A stretch of DNA of 64,000 nucleotides from positions 4,883 to 68,882 of the forward strand of contig JBMOKT010000024.1 in assembly GCA_049323895.1 (NCBI GenBank), read 5' to 3'. Position 1 is the stretch's first letter. Each line of letters opens with the position of its first letter. Under the pieces are notes generated by a model. The model did not search any database, had not been told where the DNA came from, and worked only from the letters and a program-made list of their open reading frames with translations. A program made the translations under genes and the position numbers. The DNA comes from JBMOKT01 sp049323895. Its GTDB lineage: Bacteria > Bacillota > Peptococcia > Peptococcales > BICA1-8. Below are positions 52,993-63,589 of the stretch, piece after piece.

Positions 52993-53035
52993 AAAAAGAA
53001 AGAGTCCTGTACGAATATACAAACTCTTTCTTTTT
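52993..53035 (-). terminator. Intrinsic terminator after the 3390-aa surface protein gene
   Basis: AAAGAAAGAGT / ACTCTTTCTTT arms with a 17-base loop and T-rich flanks lie about 60 bp past the stop codon. Near-symmetrical, so possibly bidirectional. Confidence 0.75.
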
Positions 53036-53098
53036 TCTTTACCGAGACATATGTTAAATTGATTATTTGTTTATCTGAAACTGTTTAATATTCACATA

Positions 53099-56000
53099 CT
53101 ACTTTACAATCTCTACACCGCGCTTAGACGGGAACCAGATTACTGATGCGCCAATATTCTCAGAAACATACCTTAGAGGAACCAGGGTTCTGCTGTTTAT
53201 TATTAGTGGTGGAGTATCTAAGCCAGGTCCAACCTCCCCTATAACCATGCCTAGCCTTTTATCACCTAAGGTAATATTTACTGTTCTGGTATCTTCGTGC
53301 CACTCTACATTGGCACCCAGGTTCTCACTAACGAACCTGATTGGAACCATCGTACGGTTATTAATAATTGTAGGCGCTACATCAGTAAATTTGTTTATAC
53401 CATTAACCTGGGTTAACTGATTACCAATGCTCAGCTTAATTGCCACCAATTCTTTGGCTTTGGCAACTCCGTACAAACTGAACTTATCGGTATAAAAAGT
53501 AAATGTTTTAGTTAATGGGTTGTAAGTCCCTCCTAGCTTGATAGGTGTAATATTGCCCGCATCGTCTTTTTCATATCTTACTGCCGTTAATTGTGCGATT
53601 TCCTCCGGACTTATATTTGCATCAGAAAGGTCGATAGTAACGGCAACAGGTTCACCAAAGCTGTCTATCTTATCCGTGGTAGTGACACCGCTCTCAGTAG
53701 TTTTGGATACCTGGGCAGTTAAATCAACTACTATGCCACCCACTTCAAACAATCCTGTACTCTCACCTAACCCCGCTTTTTGGAATATTTCCTGTTTTTC
53801 CTGGACAGAAACTTCCTTGGCACCTAGTTCCACCTTAGCCTCTCCCCCTTGTACTGCTGCTGAAAGTTCCTGGGTAACTAGAGATTGAGCGGGAAATTCC
53901 AGTTTAATGCCTTTATCCTCAATGGTTAACGGTTTGTTTTCTTTAGCCAAAGCGGTAAGTATATTAGGTGTTATCGAGACTTTAGGCTCAGCCTTTCCTG
54001 CAAGGGATAATTTAGCTTGCCCCGTTTCTATCAAGGCTTTATCCAAAGACTTATCATCCTCTGTTTTTAAACTTGTTTGGTCTAGTGGGGATGATACTTT
54101 CGTTTGTTGAGCAGGAGGAACACTTCCTCCACCTCCGCCCCCTCCACCGCCATCATTAGATGGGGGATTAGCGGGGGTTGTCGGTGTGTATGTTATAGTT
54201 ACTGCTGCCTCTCCCACATTTCCTGTATAATCCCAGACCTTGACCAAAATATCATTACTGCCTGAGGCTAGCGTAACAGTGTCACTAAAGTTGTTACCAA
54301 CAATATTTCCATTCTTAACTGCTGTACTTCCACCGTTAAGAAAAATCTGGTAGTTTTTCAGAGGATTTGCATCGAAAACTGTGCCCGATATGGTTACATT
54401 GCTGGTACTGGTACTGGTCGGAACGCTCCTGGATAGACTTACAACTGGATTTACTGTATCCCTGACAATTGTATAACTTTCCGTAAGCTGCTGCCCTGCG
54501 CCTGCTTCTGCTCCTGCAATTGTGATGGTATACTCTCCATCATTAGCTATTGTGCCTGTTAAAGTCACCTGCTTTGGTGCAGCAGCAGTTTCAGTATCCA
54601 GTAAATTTTCACCGTTTTTCAGGCTGAGCACCGCTGCCCTGTTAACCTGCAGTAAATAGCTTAGATTGCCCTGGGTATAATATTTTCCGCTTACCAAATT
54701 GGAATCACCCGGTGTTTTACTGCCCACCGTGTATAAGGCTGCTGTATCATATTTGATTACCTTGGTTTCAGACTTGCTGTTGCTCAAGTCATCGGTGCTG
54801 ATGATTTGAACTGTATTATTTCCTTCCTGTAACCCGATCAATTGGACTGTAAAGCCCGTTCCGTCTCTGGATACGTTCACTCCTGTAGTGCTGCCGTTTA
54901 ATTTGCTTGTTACGGTATCTCCCGTATCAGTCTCACCTGTTATCTGGGCACTTGAAGTGGTAACCAGTGTAGGTGCAGAGATATTTCTTAATCCCGCCTT
55001 GGTATCCTTTGTAATAGTAAGCGCCTTGGTATTACTGTTTCCGGCTGGATCCTGGGCAATTATATTTAAAGCATATGAGCCGTCATTTTTAGAGCTTAGG
55101 TCAATTACGCCCATAGTTATTTCCTGATTGGATGGAGCAGTTACCTGACTAACCTGCCCACCGTTAAAATTAACTGTAATATTTGCACCTGTCTCCGAAG
55201 TCCCTTTAACTGTCAGACTATTTGCTTTAGTCCTTAACTGGTTTTGCCCAGGTTGGGTTACATTTAGCTGCGCAGCAGTATCCAGGGTTATTTTAATGCT
55301 GTACTGGCGGGAATTATTAAACCTATCGGTGACCACCACTGTCAGATTGTTTTCACCCTCTGCAAGGTTTGGTTGACAGGTAAAACTTCCTGTTGTATCA
55401 GCCTGCCCATCTACCCCCGAGATTGGGACTGTATTACCGCCTACAGTCAAAGAAGCACCATAAAGGGAAATGTTATCTGTAATATTACCGCTTACTGCAA
55501 AACCGGCATTATTGGTCAGCTTTGGATATGTCTGGCTAAAGGTAATTTCCGGTGCCTGATTATCTTCGCCAATTCCGAAATCACTAAAATGACCAGTGGA
55601 AAAACTAAAAATATTTCCTAGGAGTGTGCCTAGGTCAAAGAATACCCAGTTGCCATTGACCTGTGTCATGACAAAGATATTTCCGGCATTTCCGCCATTT
55701 ACTGAAAGATTGGCCAGGATATTTTGATTAAAGTTATACCCGCCGCCGTTTATCAGGAACTGGAAGGCAGATGTTAGAAAACGGATTCCTGGAGGAATAT
55801 TAAACTGCCCTGCAGGTGGTGTATTAGCTGAAAACTGCCCGTTATTATTCATGGCACCATTAGGAATTTGCAGCTGATTGCCGTTGCCTAAATTAATATT
55901 ATTGTTTTGGTTGGCTGCAACCTCCTGAAGAGTAAGAGTGCCAAAGCCCTCATTTCCATTGGCATCAGTTCCTGTGGCTGTAATATTGATATTTCCGGCA

Positions 56001-59000
56001 AGTAGCCTGCTTACTGAATAGGTATACACTCTGAAATTAACATCGCTTTGCAGAGTATGGGTAAGGGGGTCTGTACTTTCATCAGTAATAGTTATTGTTG
56101 GATAGTCGCTTAAATCCTCCGAGCTTGTAACGATTAATGTGCTGCTCTGGTTATCAAAGGTAATTTCTAAATCCGGACCTCTGGTATCCCTTGTGATAGT
56201 GTGTGCTGTCTCTCTGCTGATATGTCCTGCTGAATCCTCGGCAGTGAGAGTGATCTCATTGCTGCCTTCAACAGATAAGTTTACGGTTATAGTGAAATTT
56301 CCATTACCGTCTGTTGCGGCAGTTACCTCATCTTTGCCTTCTACCTTTGCACTTATGACACTTCCCGCTTCAGCAGTTCCTGTTAACACAACACTAACCG
56401 TTGAACTGGAAGTAGGTGCATCTAAAGAAAGATCAGGTGAGCCGGGAGGCTCTGTATCAATTTTTGTAAAGGTCAGTTGACCGCTGCCTTGATTACCCGC
56501 CGCATCTGTTGCCCAGTAATTTAATACCTTTGTACTTGATGCAGGCACATCCTCAACAGAAATTGACCCGCTATATAAAGTACCGTTACTGCCCACTGTT
56601 CCATCAAAGTTATAATAAATATCTAGTTGTTCATGGCAAACCAAGGTAACTTGAGGTGATGTTCTATAATACCCATTTTCCCCATCAGGCAGCCCATTGG
56701 CTGGACTGGTAATTTGAGCTATTACCTCAGGTTCTGTGGTGTCAACATCAAAGGTAATAGAGTCACTGCCAGTGCGTCCCGCCAAGTCATAGACTGCGAT
56801 TGTCAGAGTGTGACTGCCATCCACTAGTCCTGAAAGATTTATTGTTATTCCATTACTAGATGACTCATAGGTATGCTGAACATAACCATCATCTAATGTG
56901 GCGGTGATTCTGTTTGCATCCAGATTGGCTTCAGTAATGGAAGCTAAAAATTGAGCTGATTGACCGCTAATGCTTGAATCATTAATACTCACCACAGGAT
57001 TTACATTATCAACTTTAATTCGCAGATTTTCCAGTAATGCTGTATTTCCTGCGTTATCTACCGCCCTTACAACAAGGTCATTTTCACCCTCTGCCAGGGT
57101 CAGCTGTTTTGAGAAACTTCCATTGGCAGCACTATCCACCACACTGTATTGAGTACCCCCGTCTAGACTGACCTCAATTTTATCTAAATTGATTTCCTCA
57201 TATAAACCGCTTATGGTATAGCTGAAGGAATCTACAAATTCCGGCAGTACTCCCACGGAAATAACCGGTGCGGTAGTATCTACAATGTTTACGGTTCTTG
57301 ATACCTGTGCACTGTTATTTGAAGAATCGCTTACCTGATAAGTAAGGGTATATTCTCCGGTTTGATTAATATCTACCAATCCGCTTACTTGAACTGCATC
57401 AGTAATGTTGCCATCATAGTTATCCTCAGCAGCTGCACCGGGGTCAGTAAAGGAGGTGCCTAGTTCCACGATTATCATATTTTCTCCATTTAATGTTATT
57501 ACGGGTGCTATTGTATCAACTACACTTACTGTCCTAGTCACCGCCTGGGCTGCGTTTCCTGCACCGTCACTGACGTTAAAGGTCAGTGTATAGTTGCCCA
57601 CTACCGCTGTATTTACACTGCCTGTTACTACTACAGCAATGCTTAAGTCTGCTCCGGAGTTATCTGTTACCGTTGCTCCGGCATCACTGTATGCTCCGCT
57701 TCCTGCTTCTATTACCACCGGATTGTCACCTAACAGTGTTATTACAGGGGATGTAGTGTCTACTACGTTTACTGTACGGGTTACCGCTTGGGCTGCGTTC
57801 CCTGCACCGTCGCTCACGTTATAGGTCAGGGTGTAGCTGCCAGTTGCTGCAGTATTTACACTGCCGCTTACTACTAAGGAGTTTCTTAAGTCTGTACCGG
57901 AATTATCTGTTACTGTTACTCCGGAATCGGTGTATTGACCGCTCCCTACTTCTACCACCGTTGGATTGTCACCTAACAGTGTTATTACAGGAGCTGTAGT
58001 GTCTACTACATTTACTGTACGGGTTACCGCCTGGGCTGCGTTTCCTGCACCGTCACTTACATTATAGGTTAAGGTATAGTCGCCTACCTTTCCTGTATTT
58101 ACCGTACCGCTTACTATTACGTTACTGCTTAAATCTGCTCCGGAATTATCTGTTACTGTTACTCCGGAATCGGTGTATTGACCGCTCCCTACTTCTACCA
58201 CCGTTGGATTGTCACCTAACAGTGTTATTACAGGAGCTGTAGTGTCTACTACGTTTACTGTACGAGTTATCGCCTGGGCTGTGTTTCCTGCACCGTCACT
58301 GACGTTAAAGGTCAGGGTATATTGACCCACTACCGCTGTATTTACACTGCCTGCTACTTCAACAGCATCGCTAAGGTCTGCTCCGGAGTTATCCGTTACT
58401 GTTACTCCGGCATCGGTGTATTCCCCGCTCCCAATCTCAATTTGTACTGAACTGTTTCCTTCTAAATTAATTGAAGGCGGGGTATTATCAAATGTAACAT
58501 TACCCCCATCGGTAGCAGCCGTAAATGTACTTTTGTTTCCAAATAAATCTGTACAACCAATCGAAAATTCTATTATCCCTTCTGTATCCAACTCTAAAAG
58601 TGTATACTGCACAGACCAGTTGGAACCTGACCCGCTGGCATCAACATTTTTTCCAAGGATAGATACCGTAGGTTGATTAACAGGTTCATCAGTAACAATG
58701 CTCAGGGTTACAGTATCCCCTGCCTTAGCATACCTGGAGTTGGTATTATTGGAATTAATTATTATACTTGTAGCTTGTGCCGCTGTTTTGTCAATGGCAA
58801 AGTTAACTTCTTCACTGCTTTGCAGGTTATTTGCCGGATTGACAGCATTAACAATTAAAGTGTAGAGACCGTCATCCTGTAATTCTATCCCACTGATAAA
58901 TTCCTGACCATTAAGGGTGGAAGTGTAATTGCCGCCTGTTACCGTAATTACTGGTGTAACAGAGGTGTTATATTTTCCGCCTTCACTAACACCGCTGATA

Positions 59001-62000
59001 TTGATTCCCGGACCTCGGCTTAGAGAATCCGTGGAAGCTACATATACTTCTCCGGATTTAATATAAGCAACATATTTGTTGTCAGTAAGGGCTACAGCGG
59101 TTAAACCACTGACACCTGTATCAATTTGGACTGCTGTACCGAATCCTGTGCCGGTGTTTTCCATGTACATAAGGTTGTTGCTTCCATCTATAAAAGCTAT
59201 ACCTAAAGAACCATTTGAACCGGAAGCCAGAGAACCGCTGTTTCCAATGGCAAGTTCTATTTCAGACCAGGTTTGGGAGGAAGGATTATTGACGTAAAAT
59301 ATTTTGCCATTTTTTTCAAACAATAACCTGGGTATTTCACTGGAATCCAGTGATAATGAATTGTTTCTTAAAGTGAATTTGCCTGAACTATACTCACTTG
59401 CAGATCCTGTATTAATTCCAGCTCCATAATTTGTCTTAAATATTATTAATGACCAATTGTCAACAAAGCCAGGAGTACTGTCCCGCCCATCATGATCAAC
59501 AGCTAAATAATAGCTGCCTCCGCTATCAACTTGAATAACTGGTGAATCATAGTACCTTCCTGTCCCATATCCGCTGGAATAGTACCAGTCTCCATCGTAT
59601 ATCATTGAGCTGGCAAAGCTTCCAGAGGAATTATTGGAATAAATAATCTCTTTATAGGAATCAGAATCCACACTGGTTGTGTAGACTAAATGCACTGCAC
59701 CGTTTCCATCCACATCAATATCAACTTGCGTCCCTGTTGATACTAGCTCTGGTTCCTGCCAAGTTCCTCCTGCTCTGTTTGTGTATTTAATATTTCCACT
59801 TTCAACATACGCAACATGAGGTATCCCATCTACTGATACCGCAATAACAGGGCTGGTACCGGTGCCTATCAACTCTTCCCCATAAATGGCGGAATTAGCA
59901 AGCTTTGTATAATAAACACTGCCTCCCCTTTCATAAACAAGGTGGATACCACCATTCTCATCTTTTGCCATATCAACGTTTTGGTTGGTTGTAGTATTTT
60001 CGCTTATTTTGAAAGGGGTAAATAAAACAGTCTGCTGAAGTGTTACTTTGTAAGATTTTACAGTGCCATCTTCAGCTGTAATTACTACAATAACAACATC
60101 CCCCGCAGCAACAGCCTGTGTTGCTAAATCTGCTTGTGCAACTTCAACTCCATTTATCATTACTACCGAAGCAGCATTATTATCAGCAGGTATGACACTT
60201 ATCCCTTGAAAGCCTGAAAAATCTGCAGCCTCAAGTACTGCCCCTGCTTCATTCTGCGGGTCTGTTACTTCCAAACCGCTTAGATCCAGGACACTCTGTC
60301 CTCCTACAGTAAAGGAAGCTAGTGAGGCATCGCCGCTGGGTACACTTACTTCATAAGTGGAGAACCCTGTTACATCAAAGCTTAATTCCCCACTGACCGC
60401 ATTATAATTCAGGTTGCTTATCAGACTTGCAACATCTGCAATTGGATTACCATTATCATCATAAGCTAAAATATTATCAATGGTAATATGGGGATAGCTC
60501 AACCCATACATGGTCAGTGTTGCACCTTTACTGGCCAGAAAAGAGATATCAGATGAATTTAAGCCTATTCTGCCGGTTTCGATGACCAGCTTTCCTGTTT
60601 CTCCAAGGCTGGCAAATTCACTCTGGTTGGCAAGTACATCTACAGAGCTATTAAAGACTATCTTTCCTTTGCCTGATATTTCAAAGGTCAAACCGCTCAC
60701 TGACCGCAAGTCATTGATCCCGCTGAAATCAGTAGTACTTCCGTCTAAAAATGACGGTGGATAAATATTTAACAAAACAGGTTTTGGGTTTTGTACATCG
60801 GTTTGATCTAACAGCGGCATAGGCTGCTGGTCAGGAAATTCATAAAAAGTTCCCTGTATATCAAAATACCCGACTTTGATCATTAAAGGCCATACTGCTT
60901 CGTTTCCAGTTATCCCTGCAGTAAAATCAAATCCTGTTTGCCCTGGTGTTCCCGCCAGTGTCACCTGCCCTCCAACAATGTTAGTAGTAGCGGACTGGTC
61001 CTTATTGAATTTTACTCCTAATGCCTGAGCCCCTGGTGGCAACCCAACTCCCCTGATATTAAAGGATAGGGTGTCGCCGTTATAATATACTCTATCGGTA
61101 TCCTGGTCTGTAATTGTTACATCAAGACCAGGATTTTGCTGCTGAGAATTAACTGCTAAATTCCCCTGTCCAATAACTTGGCTGTTCTGTAGAACTAAAA
61201 CTGCATAGTTCCCTTCAGTAAGTCCAACTGACAAAGTAATAGTAATATCTGTATCGGTAACCGTACCCACTGTAATGGGTACATTTGTATCTGACAAATT
61301 ACCTAATTCATCAACTGCCTTTATTGATACAGCAAGGGCTTCATTTGCAGCCCAAAGGTCATTACCATCTTCAGCTAAAGTCAAATTTTGCTCCTGATAA
61401 CCCTCATTAAGAAATGTGGGACTAATTATAATACTACCTACCTGGGCATCAGCGACAATAACCTGCCTCTCGGCACTGGCTGTGTTGCCGGCACCATCAG
61501 AAACACTATAGAGTACCGTATATGTGCCTGCAGTACTTGTATCTACACTACTGCTGTCAATAGTGATAATGCCAGAGATATCTCCATCAAGATTGTCTGA
61601 TGCTGATGCCCCGGGCTCAGAGTAGGTATCCCCTACCTCTATAGATATTGGATTATCCCCTGCCAGGGTAATCTGGGGTGGTGTTTTATCTATGACAATC
61701 TGTACCTCATCAGCAGCCAGTATACCGCTTGAGCTGTCCATAACCTTTAATTCCAGTTTATATCTTCCATCGCTAAGGGAAGATACATCCCAGACCCCTA
61801 GGTTTGAACTTTCAACTATACTGGAACCGCTGGTGATTTGATTTGCACTTCCCCAGCTCTGGTCATCTGGATTTTGTACATAATAATTGAGAACGTAATG
61901 GTCAAAACCCGTTCCCAAAGCACTACCCTGAACAGTCAGGCTTTGTTCGGTGAAAGCTGCATTTATTTTGAAATTATCTGTTGGTAAAGCAATACCGGCT

Positions 62001-63271
62001 GTCGTGTTGCTGCCGCTTCCACTTCTGCTATATTGAAAGCTTTGGACTGCTGCCTCCGTATAAGTGATATCTCTATACTGACCCCTTAGATACAGATGCA
62101 CTTGATAGTTACCATCGGGCCAACCACTCATCTGTACCTGACTTAAACTTGTGTTCCACTGTCCCAAATCTCCTAAAGTAATATTGAATTGTGAGGCGTT
62201 GGCTTCAGTTTCTCCATACTGATAGCTTCCATTATTATAAATATAGCCGTCACTTATATCATCGTCAGCAAAGTATTCAAACTTGAGAATACCGTTGAGA
62301 ACATCTGTACCACCGTAGGTTCCTGTTAAAGAAAGGGTATCTCCGCTTACCACTTGCATATTTGCAGGTGCAGTAACGGAACCACTCTGATCAATGTATG
62401 GGACACTGAAATCTACCTGTTTATAATCAGGGTAATTATTACCGGCAGTTGTCACCAGTAAATAAGCGGTATAATTACCAAACTCAAACAGGTTAGAACC
62501 GTTTAGATTTTCTGTTACCAAAATACCCGCCCAAGTATCACTGTCCTGTTGTTCTAATCCTAAACCAGCAGAGCGGGCAGTATCATAGGTTACTCCGTTA
62601 GTACCATATATACCACCAGAAGAGGTATCAAATACCATCCATTTGCTAAGGTCATTATTCTTAAACTGCAAAGACCCACCGGTTATATCGCTGGAAATTA
62701 CGGTAAAAGTAATTTCCGGGTAGTCCAGAGAAGCATCTCCTACTGTACAATCCAAAGTCACCGTGGGTTCAGTTGTTGATTGAACAGTAGTAAAGGTAAA
62801 TGTCCTTGTTGCAGCTAATTTGTCTGCGCCATCATTCAAATATAAATAGGCGGTATAGTCCCCATCCTGAAACCCTGCCTCGCTGGTAACGTGCTGAAGT
62901 TCAGGCATTGTCCAGGCGCTAAAATCATTTTGATTTAAAGGACTAATGGCAAAATGAAAGGCATTTTGCTCATTTGGGGAGTAGTTAAATGATGTACTGC
63001 CATCAAAGGTTACCCAGTCACCTGCCCCTTTTTTTAGAACGATATACCCTCCGGTTAATCCATTGTCTGCATCTTCTGCTGTGCCTATGAATACAAGGTC
63101 TCCACTGGTTATTTGTGCGCCGTCTGAAGCCGGTGAACCTATAGTCCCTGTAGCATCTCCTGTTGCTGCAAAAACCGGCATTACCCCTATGACCTGAGTA
63201 AACAGGAACATTAAGGTCACTGCCATTGCTGTCGCCGATTTAGCCTTTTTAAACCAATTAGAGAATTTCAA
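53099..63271 (-). CDS. Giant multi-domain surface protein: Ig-like/DUF5011 repeats and C-terminal stalk domain
   Basis: The 3390-residue product starts at TTG 63271 (GAGGTGA seven bases before) and has a signal peptide ending V-F-A-A near residue 35. In order: Ig-like modules (about 40-530), a DUF5011 domain (about 535-620), a cadherin-like beta-sandwich (about 970-1070), a beta-propeller-like region with H-L-V-Y-E and H-V-A-Y-V repeats (about 1075-1430), a tandem run of near-identical 81-residue DUF5011 domains (about 1600-1925), more Ig-like modules to about 3030, a Gly-rich linker (about 3040), an unknown region, and a stalk domain (3285-3390; T-M-V-P-I-R-F-V-S-E-N-L-G-A). There is no LPxTG or SLH motif, so attachment is unclear. 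An adhesive or matrix role is inferred. Confidence 0.9.
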   Translation of the reverse strand: MKFSNWFKKAKSATAMAVTLMFLFTQVIGVMPVFAATGDATGTIGSPASDGAQITSGDLVFIGTAEDADNGLTGGYIVLKKGAGDWVTFDGSTSFNYSPNEQNAFHFAISPLNQNDFSAWTMPELQHVTSEAGFQDGDYTAYLYLNDGADKLAATRTFTFTTVQSTTEPTVTLDCTVGDASLDYPEITFTVISSDITGGSLQFKNNDLSKWMVFDTSSGGIYGTNGVTYDTARSAGLGLEQQDSDTWAGILVTENLNGSNLFEFGNYTAYLLVTTAGNNYPDYKQVDFSVPYIDQSGSVTAPANMQVVSGDTLSLTGTYGGTDVLNGILKFEYFADDDISDGYIYNNGSYQYGETEANASQFNITLGDLGQWNTSLSQVQMSGWPDGNYQVHLYLRGQYRDITYTEAAVQSFQYSRSGSGSNTTAGIALPTDNFKINAAFTEQSLTVQGSALGTGFDHYVLNYYVQNPDDQSWGSANQITSGSSIVESSNLGVWDVSSLSDGRYKLELKVMDSSSGILAADEVQIVIDKTPPQITLAGDNPISIEVGDTYSEPGASASDNLDGDISGIITIDSSSVDTSTAGTYTVLYSVSDGAGNTASAERQVIVADAQVGSIIISPTFLNEGYQEQNLTLAEDGNDLWAANEALAVSIKAVDELGNLSDTNVPITVGTVTDTDITITLSVGLTEGNYAVLVLQNSQVIGQGNLAVNSQQQNPGLDVTITDQDTDRVYYNGDTLSFNIRGVGLPPGAQALGVKFNKDQSATTNIVGGQVTLAGTPGQTGFDFTAGITGNEAVWPLMIKVGYFDIQGTFYEFPDQQPMPLLDQTDVQNPKPVLLNIYPPSFLDGSTTDFSGINDLRSVSGLTFEISGKGKIVFNSSVDVLANQSEFASLGETGKLVIETGRIGLNSSDISFLASKGATLTMYGLSYPHITIDNILAYDDNGNPIADVASLISNLNYNAVSGELSFDVTGFSTYEVSVPSGDASLASFTVGGQSVLDLSGLEVTDPQNEAGAVLEAADFSGFQGISVIPADNNAASVVMINGVEVAQADLATQAVAAGDVVIVVITAEDGTVKSYKVTLQQTVLFTPFKISENTTTNQNVDMAKDENGGIHLVYERGGSVYYTKLANSAIYGEELIGTGTSPVIAVSVDGIPHVAYVESGNIKYTNRAGGTWQEPELVSTGTQVDIDVDGNGAVHLVYTTSVDSDSYKEIIYSNNSSGSFASSMIYDGDWYYSSGYGTGRYYDSPVIQVDSGGSYYLAVDHDGRDSTPGFVDNWSLIIFKTNYGAGINTGSASEYSSGKFTLRNNSLSLDSSEIPRLLFEKNGKIFYVNNPSSQTWSEIELAIGNSGSLASGSNGSLGIAFIDGSNNLMYMENTGTGFGTAVQIDTGVSGLTAVALTDNKYVAYIKSGEVYVASTDSLSRGPGINISGVSEGGKYNTSVTPVITVTGGNYTSTLNGQEFISGIELQDDGLYTLIVNAVNPANNLQSSEEVNFAIDKTAAQATSIIINSNNTNSRYAKAGDTVTLSIVTDEPVNQPTVSILGKNVDASGSGSNWSVQYTLLELDTEGIIEFSIGCTDLFGNKSTFTAATDGGNVTFDNTPPSINLEGNSSVQIEIGSGEYTDAGVTVTDNSGADLSDAVEVAGSVNTAVVGQYTLTFNVSDGAGNTAQAITRTVNVVDTTAPVITLLGDNPTVVEVGSGQYTDSGVTVTDNSGADLSSNVIVSGTVNTGKVGDYTLTYNVSDGAGNAAQAVTRTVNVVDTTAPVITLLGDNPTVVEVGSGQYTDSGVTVTDNSGTDLRNSLVVSGSVNTAATGSYTLTYNVSDGAGNAAQAVTRTVNVVDTTSPVITLLGDNPVVIEAGSGAYSDAGATVTDNSGADLSIAVVVTGSVNTAVVGNYTLTFNVSDGAGNAAQAVTRTVSVVDTIAPVITLNGENMIIVELGTSFTDPGAAAEDNYDGNITDAVQVSGLVDINQTGEYTLTYQVSDSSNNSAQVSRTVNIVDTTAPVISVGVLPEFVDSFSYTISGLYEEINLDKIEVSLDGGTQYSVVDSAANGSFSKQLTLAEGENDLVVRAVDNAGNTALLENLRIKVDNVNPVVSINDSSISGQSAQFLASITEANLDANRITATLDDGYVQHTYESSSNGITINLSGLVDGSHTLTIAVYDLAGRTGSDSITFDVDTTEPEVIAQITSPANGLPDGENGYYRTSPQVTLVCHEQLDIYYNFDGTVGSNGTLYSGSISVEDVPASSTKVLNYWATDAAGNQGSGQLTFTKIDTEPPGSPDLSLDAPTSSSTVSVVLTGTAEAGSVISAKVEGKDEVTAATDGNGNFTITVNLSVEGSNEITLTAEDSAGHISRETAHTITRDTRGPDLEITFDNQSSTLIVTSSEDLSDYPTITITDESTDPLTHTLQSDVNFRVYTYSVSRLLAGNINITATGTDANGNEGFGTLTLQEVAANQNNNINLGNGNQLQIPNGAMNNNGQFSANTPPAGQFNIPPGIRFLTSAFQFLINGGGYNFNQNILANLSVNGGNAGNIFVMTQVNGNWVFFDLGTLLGNIFSFSTGHFSDFGIGEDNQAPEITFSQTYPKLTNNAGFAVSGNITDNISLYGASLTVGGNTVPISGVDGQADTTGSFTCQPNLAEGENNLTVVVTDRFNNSRQYSIKITLDTAAQLNVTQPGQNQLRTKANSLTVKGTSETGANITVNFNGGQVSQVTAPSNQEITMGVIDLSSKNDGSYALNIIAQDPAGNSNTKALTITKDTKAGLRNISAPTLVTTSSAQITGETDTGDTVTSKLNGSTTGVNVSRDGTGFTVQLIGLQEGNNTVQIISTDDLSNSKSETKVIKYDTAALYTVGSKTPGDSNLVSGKYYTQGNLSYLLQVNRAAVLSLKNGENLLDTETAAAPKQVTLTGTIANDGEYTITIAGAEAGAGQQLTESYTIVRDTVNPVVSLSRSVPTSTSTSNVTISGTVFDANPLKNYQIFLNGGSTAVKNGNIVGNNFSDTVTLASGSNDILVKVWDYTGNVGEAAVTITYTPTTPANPPSNDGGGGGGGGGSVPPAQQTKVSSPLDQTSLKTEDDKSLDKALIETGQAKLSLAGKAEPKVSITPNILTALAKENKPLTIEDKGIKLEFPAQSLVTQELSAAVQGGEAKVELGAKEVSVQEKQEIFQKAGLGESTGLFEVGGIVVDLTAQVSKTTESGVTTTDKIDSFGEPVAVTIDLSDANISPEEIAQLTAVRYEKDDAGNITPIKLGGTYNPLTKTFTFYTDKFSLYGVAKAKELVAIKLSIGNQLTQVNGINKFTDVAPTIINNRTMVPIRFVSENLGANVEWHEDTRTVNITLGDKRLGMVIGEVGPGLDTPPLIINSRTLVPLRYVSENIGASVIWFPSKRGVEIVK
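57497..58468 (-). repeat. Four tandem 243-bp units encoding DUF5011 domains
   Basis: The string GGATTGTCACC recurs at 57720, 57963 and 58206 (plus-strand coordinates), exactly 243 bp or 81 codons apart, and a fourth, more diverged unit follows upstream. Two neighbouring units share more than 110 consecutive identical bases, which implies recent duplication or gene conversion. Confidence 0.85.
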
Positions 63272-63589
63272 AACAAATCACCTCTTTCTTTATTACCTTT
63301 ATAAATAGACTCTATAGCTGACCTAGGAAGGTAACCACCCCCCAAAAGTAGTTATTATTTAAATGAATTTTTCTTTCATACATTTCTAAAAATTAATCCT
63401 CTTTGATTTCCACCCCCTTAACTTAATAATCAACAGGTGACCGTTGGGATTACTCCAAAGATTAAAAAGGCAAATAAGATTTTGAAAAAACAAACCCACA
63501 TAGAATAATCTCCTTTTTCTCCTTATTTTTAAGGCAAAAAAGGGTTAATCCATGTGGGTGTGTAATCAAGCTCTGATGTCTTGCTTTAC
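63272..63589. other. Leader region of the 3390-aa surface protein gene (318 bp)
   Basis: No gene seen. It contains the terminator of the upstream gene (63484-63560) and, near the start codon, GTTACCTT and AAGGTAAT arms (about 63288-63334 in plus-strand terms) that could fold into a leader hairpin. The promoter presumably lies in between; none stands out. Confidence 0.45.
63484..63560 (-). terminator. Likely terminator after the DUF2294-like gene
   Basis: ACCCACAT and ATGTGGGT arms (63494-63501, 63552-63559) pair over a 50-base loop that contains a smaller CCTT/AAGG hairpin. On the minus strand the stem is followed by TTGTTTTTTC. Confidence 0.55.

Noticed and set aside
57497..58468. Regular repeats reminiscent of a CRISPR array
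   Set aside because: The period is 243 bp, units are coding in one frame and homologous along their whole length, with no unique spacers.
53538..62000. Plus-strand frames within the 3390-aa gene
   Set aside because: They are short, lack ribosome sites and oppose a single intact minus-strand frame with recognisable domains.
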